From Pseudomonadota bacterium (GTDB taxonomy: Bacteria > Myxococcota > Polyangia > GCA-2747355 > JACKDQ01), in NCBI GenBank assembly GCA_030591195.1, contig JAUVBO010000175.1, forward strand, positions 1-6,416: a DNA stretch of 6,416 nt, in the 5' to 3' direction. The notes below the pieces were generated by a model. That model did no database searches and was not told the DNA's origin. It saw only the letters and a program-made list of their open reading frames with translations. The position numbers were made by a program, and so were the translations under genes. Positions 1 to 5,618 of the stretch are shown piece by piece. How positions within the stretch are numbered: position 1 is the stretch's first letter; every line of letters starts with the position of its first letter.

Positions 1-721
1 AGAGCATGGCCACGGCGGTGGTCAGGTCGGTGTCCGGGGCCTTCTTCAGGTAGAGGCCAACCAGGACCGCGGGAAGGGCGAACATCGCGCCGAAGCCAGC
101 CGCGGCGATCGGGTGCTTCAGCAAGACCTTGATGATCTGCGAGTAGCGGACCCGGTGGCGCTGGAGCAGCGGCGAGATGAAGTCGATGGAGAAGCTGAAG
201 AAGAGGAAGGCGTAGCTGCAGCTGGTGGCGATCAGCTTGCGTGTCGGGTCGGGGTGGTAGCCGATCCAAAAGATCAGCATGAACCCGGTGAGGTAGAGCA
301 GGACTAGCTTGAGCTCCTCGAGACCCTGGAACCAGAGCGGGAACTCGTCGACGGGATCATCGGTCAGCTCCGCGTCCCGCTCGAAGGTCAGCGAGAGCTT
401 CTCCTTCAGCGGGAAGAGCAGCACCGAGACCAGCACTAGGGTGCCGCTGGCGCTGGCGTTGATCAGCACCTCCTTGGTCTGGCTGGCGAGGAAATGCTTG
501 ATCAGCAGGTCTCCGGCGAAGCGCCAGCTCTCGGGCAGGAGGTAAGCGCAGAGCAGCCCCCGCAGGTTCTCCTGGTTACTGACCAGCAGGCCGCCGACCG
601 CGGCGAGCAGCGCGGCGGCGAAGAACAGGTAGAGCAGCAGCAGGGCGACGCCGCGTCCGCTCAGCTTGAACAGCGCAGCGGGCGCTCGGAAGATGTCGAT
701 GAACTGCTTGACCAGCCACAT
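1..721 (-). CDS. Multi-pass membrane protein of unknown function, 3' end beyond window
   Basis: The frame is open from an ATG at 721 to the left edge, giving 240 visible residues and no stop, so the C-terminus is missing. I do not recognise the family. About five hydrophobic segments are visible, roughly residues 24-47, 85-105, 137-155, 164-186 and 204-225. Between the first two lies an amphipathic stretch, and between the second and third an acidic loop (residues about 114-127, with ERD and DDPVDE). The short N-terminus (MWLVKQFIDIFRAP) looks like an amphipathic helix lying on the membrane. An in-frame GTG two codons upstream (725-727) is an alternative start; the G-rich stretch just before could serve either as a weak ribosome site. 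The gene follows the glutamine-synthetase-like gene by 67 bases, and that gap holds half of an inverted repeat. It could be a transporter or a membrane scaffold, but nothing in the visible part decides this. That it is coding is well supported by the unbroken frame and clear membrane-helix pattern. Confidence 0.8.
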   Translation of the reverse strand, partial: MWLVKQFIDIFRAPAALFKLSGRGVALLLLYLFFAAALLAAVGGLLVSNQENLRGLLCAYLLPESWRFAGDLLIKHFLASQTKEVLINASASGTLVLVSVLLFPLKEKLSLTFERDAELTDDPVDEFPLWFQGLEELKLVLLYLTGFMLIFWIGYHPDPTRKLIATSCSYAFLFFSFSIDFISPLLQRHRVRYSQIIKVLLKHPIAAAGFGAMFALPAVLVGLYLKKAPDTDLTTAVAML

Positions 722-757
722 GTCCACCCATCCCAGCGGCACACTGGCGCCGCGATC

Positions 758-790
758 GAACCTCGAGCGCCCTTTGCCCCGTCGAGGTTC
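758..790. repeat. Perfect 9-bp inverted repeat across a stop codon
   Basis: GAACCTCGA at 758-766 and its exact reverse complement TCGAGGTTC at 782-790 flank a 15-base spacer. On the minus-strand transcript the first arm begins within the TGA stop of the glutamine-synthetase-like gene (789-791), and the hairpin fills about half of the gap to the membrane-protein gene. There is no following U run, so it is not a standard intrinsic terminator. It could be an RNA hairpin that alters stability or readthrough, or a DNA operator with 24-bp arm spacing. Confidence 0.5.
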
Positions 791-2144
791 AGATGCGTTC
801 GAAGTAGCGCGCGCGTTCCCAGTCCGTCACCTCCCGCCGGCAGGCCTCGACCTCGCGCCTGGCCGTCTGGAGGTAGAACGCGACCACCTCGTCGCCGAAG
901 GCCTCGCGAGCCAGCTCGCTGGCAGCGAAGAGCTCCGCAGCGGCGGACAGCGAGGCGGGCAGCCGCTCGAGGTGCTCGGCGACGTAGGCGTTGCCGCGGA
1001 AGGCCTCGCCGCAGTCCAGCCCCTGCTCGATACCCTTGAGCCCGGCGGCCACCGTGGCCGCGTAGGCGAGGTACGGGTTTGCGTCGGCGCCAGGCATCCG
1101 GTTCTCGATGCGAAGCGAGGGGCCGCGGCCGACGACGCGGAAGCCGGTGGTGCGGTTGTCGAAGGACCAGGCGATGGAGGTCGGAGCCCAGGACGCGACC
1201 TGGTAGCGCTTGTAGGAGTTGATCGTCGGTGCCGAGAACAACGAGAGCTCGCGCGAGTAGGCCAGCAGACCGCCGAGGAACTGGCGAAAGAGCTCGCTCT
1301 GCCCGTCGCCGTCGGCGAAGCGGTTCCGCTGCCTCGAGGCGTCCCAGAGGCTGGTGTGGATGTGGCAGCTGCTGCCGGCGTCGGCGGTGGATGGCTTGGC
1401 CATGAAGGTCACCGCACGCTGCTCCTGGGCGGCGATCTCCTTCAGCCCCTGCTTGAACACCACGTGCCGGTCCGCCATCTCCATCGCCTCGGCATAGCGG
1501 AGGTTGAGCTCGTGCTGGCCCTTTCCCCACTCACCCTTGCTGCCCTCCACGGGGATGTTGGCGGCGCACATCTCGTTGCGCGCCCGGCCGAGGACCTGCT
1601 CGTCGCGGCTGGTCTGGAGCAGGTGGTAGTCGATCAGATAGTCGGAGCTCGGCACCAGGCCGGCGTAGCGCTTCTCGCTCGCTGAGCGGTAGGTCTCGTG
1701 GAAGAGGTAGAACTCGAGCTCCGAGGCGACGAGGGCCGAGAGCCCGCGGCCTGCGAGGCGTTCGAGCTGCCGTCGGAGCAGCGTCCGCGGAGCCTCGGCC
1801 ACCGGCTGGCCGTCCTCGTGGTGCAGATCGCCGAGCACCAGCGCGGTCCCCGGCAGCCAGGGGATTCGGCGCAGCGTCCCGGCGTCGACGACGACCTGGA
1901 AGTCGCCGTATCCCTTGTCCCAGTTGGCCAGGTCGAAGCCGTCGAGCGGGTTCATCTCGATGTCCGCCGTCAGCAGGTAGTTGCAGACGCTGGAGCCTTC
2001 GGCGAGCACCTGCTCGAGGAAGTGGTCGCGGGTCAGCCGCTTGCCCAGCAGTCGACCGGGCACGTCGGGGAAAGCGACCACCACGGTGTCGATCTCGGGA
2101 GTGAACCACTCGGGGAGCGCGACGCCGGCGCCGGCGAGGTTCAT
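789..2144 (-). CDS. Glutamine synthetase family gamma-glutamylamide (amine) ligase
   Basis: Predicted cytoplasmic ATP-dependent ligase joining the gamma-carboxyl of glutamate to an amine, about 451 residues, near the family's usual length. Numbered from the GTG at 2147, it carries the family landmarks: metal-binding ELEF (E143, E145), GEWGKGQHE (E206, E213), the SSCHIH strand (H262, H264), NSYKR (310-314), NR (331-332) and RIENR (E348, R350) followed by NPYLA. The N-terminal PDVPGRLLGKR replaces the FDGSS ammonium-site motif of true glutamine synthetase. The flap position normally YEAP reads SWAP, so the glutamate is W320. The tail (GNAY, LPASL, VTDWE) resembles PuuA, GlnA3 and GlnA4-type enzymes, and no adenylylation-site motif is seen. 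This suggests a polyamine, ethanolamine or other amine substrate; the exact one cannot be read off. I chose ATG 2144 because AGGA at 2152-2155 sits 7 bases before it; the overlapping GTG at 2147 is too close. It starts 33 bases after the alcohol dehydrogenase stop, probably in one transcript. Confidence 0.93.
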   Translation of the reverse strand: MNLAGAGVALPEWFTPEIDTVVVAFPDVPGRLLGKRLTRDHFLEQVLAEGSSVCNYLLTADIEMNPLDGFDLANWDKGYGDFQVVVDAGTLRRIPWLPGTALVLGDLHHEDGQPVAEAPRTLLRRQLERLAGRGLSALVASELEFYLFHETYRSASEKRYAGLVPSSDYLIDYHLLQTSRDEQVLGRARNEMCAANIPVEGSKGEWGKGQHELNLRYAEAMEMADRHVVFKQGLKEIAAQEQRAVTFMAKPSTADAGSSCHIHTSLWDASRQRNRFADGDGQSELFRQFLGGLLAYSRELSLFSAPTINSYKRYQVASWAPTSIAWSFDNRTTGFRVVGRGPSLRIENRMPGADANPYLAYAATVAAGLKGIEQGLDCGEAFRGNAYVAEHLERLPASLSAAAELFAASELAREAFGDEVVAFYLQTARREVEACRREVTDWERARYFERI

Positions 2145-2177
2145 CACTCTTTCCTTTCGTCGGTGAGGCGGTTGGCC

Positions 2178-3329
2178 CTACCACGCCTCGCGGTAGAGCC
2201 GGAGCAGATCGTCGCGGGTGCAGGGCCGCGGGTTGCTCAGGTGGCAGCCATCCTCGAACGCCTTGTCGGCCAGCATTGGCAGGCTCTCCTCCGGGACGTT
2301 GAGGCCGCGCAGTCGCGGGGGCAGCGCGATCTCTCGCTCGAGCGCTTCGATCTCATCCGCCACCGCCTTCGCGGGATCGGAGCGGTAGCCGTCGAGCGCC
2401 AGGCCCAGGGCCTGGGCAACGCGTGCGTACTGGTCGCTGTCCGCCTCACCGTTGAAACGGATCACCGCCGGGAGGACCACGGCGTTGGCCAGGCCGTGGT
2501 TGAGGCCAAACTCGGTCGAGAGCGGGTGTGCCAGCGAGTGGGCGGCCCCGAGGTCTTTCTGGAACGCCACCGCGCCCATCGCAGCGGCGACGAGCAGCTC
2601 GCCGCGGGCTTCGAGGTCACCTCCGTGCTCGACAGCACGGCGCAGAAAGCGCCTGATCCGGTAGATCGCCTCGAGCGCGATCCCGTCACACATCGGGTGG
2701 AACACCGGGCAGACGAAGGCCTCGATGGCGTGGGTCATCGCGTCCATGCCGGTGGCCGCCGTCAGCAGCGGTGGCAGCCCGATGGTCAGCTCCGGGTCGA
2801 GCAGGGCGATCCGGGGCAGCAGCGCCGGGGCGCCGAGGACCACCTTGCGGCCGAGGGCTGGGATCGTGACCACGGTCGACCGGCCGACCTCCGATCCGGT
2901 GCCAGCGGTGGTCGGAATCGCGCAGAACGGGGCGATCAGCTCGGGGAGCGTCCCCAGGTCGATCGCCTCGAGGGCGGTCTCCGGAGCGGCGATCTTCAAC
3001 AGCAGCGCCTTGGCGCCGTCGATCGCCGATCCTCCGCCGAAGCCGATGACAGCGTCGCACTTGCCGTCGAGGTAGTGCTGCAGCCCGACCTCGACTTCCG
3101 GGGCGGAGGGGTTTTCGCGGATCCCGTCGTAGCGGCGCCAGGCGTCCGGCCAGAGGCGGTCGAGCTCGATCGCCACCAGGCGGTAAGCATCGGTGGCGAC
3201 CATGCCGCCGTCGGTGACCAGCAGCGGACGCTCGACGTCGTGCTGGCTGGCGAGCTCAGCGAGCGCAGCGCGTGAGCCCGCGCCGAAGCGGATCTCGGTG
3301 GGGAAACGGAAGGTGGTCAGCTCGTGCAT
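2178..3329 (-). CDS. Iron-containing alcohol dehydrogenase (group III, NAD(P)-dependent)
   Basis: A 383-residue cytoplasmic oxidoreductase of the Fe-ADH family (FucO, YqhD, GbsB relatives), interconverting an alcohol and an aldehyde with NAD(P). Visible landmarks, in order: the nucleotide-binding loop GGGSAIDGAK (98-107), PTTAGTGSEV (139-148), GMDAMTHAIE with ligands D196 and H200, then HSLAHPL and LNHG giving H264, H268 and H278. D196, H200, H264 and H278 correspond to the iron or zinc ligands of FucO, and all are present. The C-terminal pattern ED-C-x4-NPRP and a final AW are typical. Length is normal and nothing is truncated. The ATG at 3329 has GAGG (3338-3341) 8 bases upstream. The gene follows the small PilZ gene by 24 bases and precedes the gamma-glutamyl ligase gene. 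By context it may oxidise the alcohol group of a gamma-glutamylated amino-alcohol, or a hydroxy-amine such as choline as GbsB does. That is inference; the substrate is not encoded in any motif I can see. Confidence 0.95.
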   Translation of the reverse strand: MHELTTFRFPTEIRFGAGSRAALAELASQHDVERPLLVTDGGMVATDAYRLVAIELDRLWPDAWRRYDGIRENPSAPEVEVGLQHYLDGKCDAVIGFGGGSAIDGAKALLLKIAAPETALEAIDLGTLPELIAPFCAIPTTAGTGSEVGRSTVVTIPALGRKVVLGAPALLPRIALLDPELTIGLPPLLTAATGMDAMTHAIEAFVCPVFHPMCDGIALEAIYRIRRFLRRAVEHGGDLEARGELLVAAAMGAVAFQKDLGAAHSLAHPLSTEFGLNHGLANAVVLPAVIRFNGEADSDQYARVAQALGLALDGYRSDPAKAVADEIEALEREIALPPRLRGLNVPEESLPMLADKAFEDGCHLSNPRPCTRDDLLRLYREAW

Positions 3330-3353
3330 CGCCCGTGCCTCGCTTGGTGGTTG

Positions 3354-3812
3354 CTACTCGATCAGCGGCTCGATATAGCGGCCGAGGAGCTGGCGCTGAT
3401 CGGGGGTGAGGGGCTTGAAGCGGACGCCGACGTCGTGGGTCTTGTCCTTGACGCCGGGAACGACCCACATCACCGTGCCGCGGATCAGCAGCCGGGGCGG
3501 GATGTCGATGTTCCCCGTGGTCACCAGCTGAAACTCGAACTCGTAGTCGGCACCCTCGGTCAGGGTCTTGCTCAGGGTCAGCCCCATTCCGCCCATGCTG
3601 AGGTTCGTCGCCTCGGCGTAGATCGGCGGGTTGTCGAGGATCTCGACGGCGATCGAGGTCTGGAACCGGGGGTTGTCGCGGCGCCGGACCACCACCACGC
3701 CGAGGTAGCCGATGCTGCCGCCAATGATCGCGCCGATCAGCGCGCCGACCTTGCCGAGGGTCGCCACCCCCAGCACCGCGCCGACGATGAAGCCGATCAG
3801 TCCACCGAGCAT
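3354..3812 (-). CDS. Membrane-anchored PilZ-domain protein (glycine-zipper hairpin)
   Basis: A 152-residue protein in two parts. Residues 3-42 are hydrophobic and full of small residues spaced as GxxxG-like repeats (GGLIG, GAVLG, GALIG, GGSIG), with a short GK break near 20-21, suggesting two tightly packed membrane helices of the glycine-zipper type. A basic RRR (43-45) follows, placing the rest in the cytoplasm by the positive-inside rule. Residues about 45-150 form a PilZ domain, the common c-di-GMP receptor fold. The binding motifs are intact: RDNPR (R45, R49) as RxxxR and NLSMGG (N70, S72, G75) as NxSxxG. A late HDVGVRF strand is also typical. A role as a c-di-GMP-responsive membrane-bound effector is inferred; the output partner is unknown. 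The ATG at 3812 has a purine-rich GGGGGAGAGGA sequence just upstream. The stop lies 24 bases before the alcohol dehydrogenase start, so the two are probably co-transcribed. Confidence 0.9.
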   Translation of the reverse strand: MLGGLIGFIVGAVLGVATLGKVGALIGAIIGGSIGYLGVVVVRRRDNPRFQTSIAVEILDNPPIYAEATNLSMGGMGLTLSKTLTEGADYEFEFQLVTTGNIDIPPRLLIRGTVMWVVPGVKDKTHDVGVRFKPLTPDQRQLLGRYIEPLIE

Positions 3813-3833
3813 AGGTCCTCTCCCCCGTCCAAT

Positions 3834-3839
3834 ATTCTA
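3834..3839 (-). promoter_or_regulatory. Possible -10 element ahead of the small PilZ gene
   Basis: TAGAAT (5 of 6 matches to TATAAT) lies in a short AT-rich patch in an otherwise G+C-rich region, 21 bases before ATG 3812 and upstream of a good ribosome site. No recognisable -35 hexamer is found at the right distance, where the sequence is mostly C on the coding strand. If real it would let the small PilZ, dehydrogenase and ligase genes be expressed apart from the genes upstream. Confidence 0.2.
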
Positions 3840-3844
3840 GTCTA

Positions 3845-3880
3845 GCCGGGCTGCCCTGGGGGGGCGAATTGCCGCCCGGC
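3845..3880 (-). other. GC-rich intergenic hairpin between the two PilZ genes
   Basis: GCCGGGC at 3845-3851 pairs with GCCCGGC at 3874-3880 (7 bp, 22-base loop); inside the loop GGGCG (3862-3866) could instead pair with CGCCC (3873-3877). It lies just after the stop of the YcgR-like gene in the direction of transcription. The bases after it are AT-rich but not a U tract, so a weak or Rho-assisted terminator or a processing hairpin is possible. G+C-rich DNA makes such pairings common. Confidence 0.25.
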
Positions 3881-3891
3881 GGACGCTTAGG

Positions 3892-4596
3892 TCAATCTCC
3901 CTTGAGGTGCCGGTGGCTGGCGCGTCGCTCGCGCAACCAGCGCTTCTCGAGGGCGCGGACGATGTTGCGGAAGGGCTCTGGTAGGTGGGCGCTGTCGTGG
4001 GGGAAGAACGCCGGAAAGCGCAGGCCGTAGCCTCCCTCGTCCCTGCGCTGGACCACGGCCTTGACGGTCAGCTCGTCGGCGCCGAGCCACAGATCCACCG
4101 TCAGCCGCGCGCCGATCTCGAGGGGGGGGGTCTCCGGTGCGACCCTGACCAGCATTCCGCCGAGGCTGACGTTGACCGCCTTCGGCGCCCTCAGCTCGCC
4201 GTGCTCCGCGTGGATTTGCACGCCGAGGCCCGACTCGGGCAGGATCGGGACCCGCAGCGACTGGCGTGCCTCGGTGGCGATCAGGCTCTCGGGTGTGCGG
4301 ACGGCGAGGCGCACGTGCTCGCTCTCATCGTCGGCGTGCCAGAACTCTCGCACGGAGGTGACGCAGAGCCATCCGCGGCCACCCTGGACGTAGGAGACGC
4401 AGCAGATCGACAGCGGCTCGAACTCCACCGGTGGCGTCTCCATGAACTGGAAGACGATGCTGTCGCCCATCTTGGTGATCGAGGCGAAGCGTCCCTTGCA
4501 GACCACCGTGTTGGTCAGCGAGATGATCACCGCTGGGGCGCGGTCATCACAGCACTGCTGCAGCCGAACCACGATGTCCGCACCGCCGATTCTCAT
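3892..4596 (-). CDS. YcgR-like PilZ-domain protein
   Basis: A 234-residue soluble protein with no membrane segment or signal peptide. Residues about 1-105 look like a beta-rich flagellar-brake (YcgR N-terminal or PilZNR-like) domain, ending in the usual LAVRTPESL run into the next domain. Residues about 108-200 form a PilZ domain with RQSLR (R111, R115) as RxxxR, NVSLGG (N142, S144, G147) as NxSxxG and a later YGLRF strand, so c-di-GMP binding is expected. The last 30 residues are strongly basic (KRWLRERR, HRHLK). The N-terminal domain has six cysteines, including CC pairs at 15-16 and 65-66, which is unusual for this fold; their role is unknown. Start choice is firm: GGAGGAG at 4605-4611 lies 8 bases before ATG 4596. 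A candidate promoter sits in the gap upstream. Residues 155-157 (TPP) are written through a run of nine C. Motility control or another c-di-GMP output is possible; no partner gene is visible. Confidence 0.88.
   Translation of the reverse strand: MRIGGADIVVRLQQCCDDRAPAVIISLTNTVVCKGRFASITKMGDSIVFQFMETPPVEFEPLSICCVSYVQGGRGWLCVTSVREFWHADDESEHVRLAVRTPESLIATEARQSLRVPILPESGLGVQIHAEHGELRAPKAVNVSLGGMLVRVAPETPPLEIGARLTVDLWLGADELTVKAVVQRRDEGGYGLRFPAFFPHDSAHLPEPFRNIVRALEKRWLRERRASHRHLKGD
4122..4130. repeat. Homopolymer run of nine G (nine C on coding strand)
   Basis: Nine consecutive G on the given strand lie within the PilZ domain of the YcgR-like gene, encoding Thr-Pro-Pro-Leu around residues 155-158. 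The frame is intact as given. Gain or loss of one base would break the protein in its PilZ domain. Confidence 0.9.
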
Positions 4597-4604
4597 CGAG
4601 CAGA

Positions 4605-4611
4605 CTCCTCC
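4605..4611 (-). promoter_or_regulatory. Strong ribosome binding site for the YcgR-like gene
   Basis: GGAGGAG lies 8 bases before ATG 4596. It is the best Shine-Dalgarno match in the window and fixes the start of this gene. Confidence 0.8.
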
Positions 4612-4626
4612 GTCATCGAACGATCC

Positions 4627-4655
4627 AGTATCACGCTGTCGGCCTCCGGTGTCGA
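4627..4655 (-). promoter_or_regulatory. Candidate sigma-70-type promoter for the YcgR-like gene
   Basis: On the minus strand TCGACA (4650-4655, 5 of 6 to TTGACA) is followed after exactly 17 bases by GATACT (4627-4632, 4 of 6 to TATAAT). Transcription would start near 4620, leaving a leader of about 25 bases that contains the strong ribosome site. Position and spacing are good, but the match is imperfect and the upstream gene is only 68 bases away. Confidence 0.35.
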
Positions 4656-4664
4656 GCCCACCGA

Positions 4665-5558
4665 CTAATACTCCTCGTGCGGTGTCCAGGCCTGTCGCTC
4701 CGGGGTCTTGCGGGGCCGGGGAGACTTCCGCGGCGGCTGGCGTCGCGGACGGCGCGGGCTCGGGCGGCTCCCGTATGACTGGCTCGGGCGGCGCCGAGGC
4801 GCGGGTCTGGCCCGCTTGCCCGTGGCGTCGAAGGGCCGGGAGAAGAGCGCCCAGGCATAGGTGCCGCTGCGGCGCAGGGTGACCGTGGCCCTGATCTTCC
4901 CGCTGTCGTCAGGGCAGTAGCGGGCCACCACTCGGTGCTTGGCGAACCGCCTGGGCTGCGCCGTCACCGGCTCGCTCGGCACCACCAAGCGCACGACCTC
5001 GATCTGCTGTCGGCTCGCGACGAGCAGCGCGTAGCAGGTTCCCTGGGCGACGTCGAGCACCAGGGGGTCCGCTGTGTCGCCGCTCCGCGCGCCGCCTTGC
5101 TGGATGTAACTCTCGCCGCGCAGCGACTTCGCGCCACGGTCGAAGTGGCGCTGGGCGGTGCGGTCGATGCTCACCGCCGCGCTCCCGGTCGCGTCGCCGC
5201 GATGGCTGCTGCCGGCGAGACGCCTGAAGGTGCGGACCACCGAGCCGGTCTGCACCAGCACGCTGATGATCGGTCCGAGGACGACGAGCAAGATCACCAG
5301 CCCGATCCACTTGCCCACCGAGCTGCGGCGCGGGACCTCCCGGTGACTCGCCAGGCGGCTGGCGGTCCGCGCCTGGGCCTGGGCCTGCTTTCGCTGCCGC
5401 GCCTCCGCCCGCTCGATCTTCTTGCGCCGCTTCTCGGCGTCGGGAACCGGCCGGCTGAAGCCACAGTACTCGCAGACCATCGTCAGCCCGGTGGCCGGGA
5501 TGCTGTTGCGAGCGCCGCAGCCGGAGCACTTGGTGTGGTGGAGCATGATCTCGGCCAT
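4665..5558 (-). CDS. Zinc-ribbon, single-pass membrane protein with basic tail, unknown function
   Basis: About 297 residues; I do not recognise the family. From ATG 5558 it shows: a zinc ribbon with CSGC (C11, C14) and CEYC (C29, C32); a highly charged, probably helical or coiled stretch (about 41-65, rich in K, R, E, Q and A); one membrane helix (about 84-106); an outer domain (about 107-243) with two cysteines (C175, C215) that could form a disulfide; and a low-complexity Pro/Arg/Ser tail (about 245-285), extremely basic. The charge before the helix suggests a cytoplasmic N-terminus and an exported C-terminal part. The start is uncertain: ATG 5546 in frame and GTG 5600 or 5597 are alternatives, and none has a strong ribosome site. 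It begins about 60 bases after the cytochrome stop. A zinc-ribbon head on a membrane protein with a repeat-free outer domain suggests a sensor or envelope-linked adaptor, but this is a guess. Confidence 0.8.
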   Translation of the reverse strand: MAEIMLHHTKCSGCGARNSIPATGLTMVCEYCGFSRPVPDAEKRRKKIERAEARQRKQAQAQARTASRLASHREVPRRSSVGKWIGLVILLVVLGPIISVLVQTGSVVRTFRRLAGSSHRGDATGSAAVSIDRTAQRHFDRGAKSLRGESYIQQGGARSGDTADPLVLDVAQGTCYALLVASRQQIEVVRLVVPSEPVTAQPRRFAKHRVVARYCPDDSGKIRATVTLRRSGTYAWALFSRPFDATGKRARPAPRRRPSQSYGSRPSPRRPRRQPPRKSPRPRKTPERQAWTPHEEY

Positions 5559-5562
5559 TATA
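5557..5562 (-). promoter_or_regulatory. Consensus TATAAT overlapping a start codon
   Basis: A perfect TATAAT reads on the minus strand in G+C-rich surroundings; its final AT forms the first two bases of the ATG at 5558. No -35 match is visible 16-18 bases upstream. If used as a -10 element, transcripts would begin about 3-5 bases before the second in-frame ATG at 5546, giving a nearly leaderless message. It may also be chance. Confidence 0.2.
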
Positions 5563-5618
5563 CACGGCCCGCCCTCGAGGAGCCTCTGGCGCGTCACCAC
5601 TCGATCAGATGCCGCCTG

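Noticed and set aside
661..1530. Alternative minus-strand frame (289 codons) within the ligase gene
   Set aside because: Arg/Pro-rich translation without motifs; the other minus frame has the full glutamine-synthetase-family signature over these bases.
789..2144. True nitrogen-assimilating glutamine synthetase (glnA)
   Set aside because: The FDGSS motif, the flap glutamate and an adenylylation-site motif are absent, and the C-terminal pattern matches gamma-glutamylamine ligases.
1698..3275. Long open frame on the plus strand (525 codons) antisense to the dehydrogenase and ligase genes
   Set aside because: Its translation has no recognisable domain and is biased toward Arg, Gly, Glu, Val, Asp and Gln as expected for an antisense shadow in G+C-rich DNA, while the minus strand encodes two complete, motif-rich enzymes over the same stretch.
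4122..4130. Frameshift in the YcgR-like gene at the nine-base run
   Set aside because: The frame stays open and the PilZ motifs lie on both sides of the run in one frame, so the gene is intact as given.
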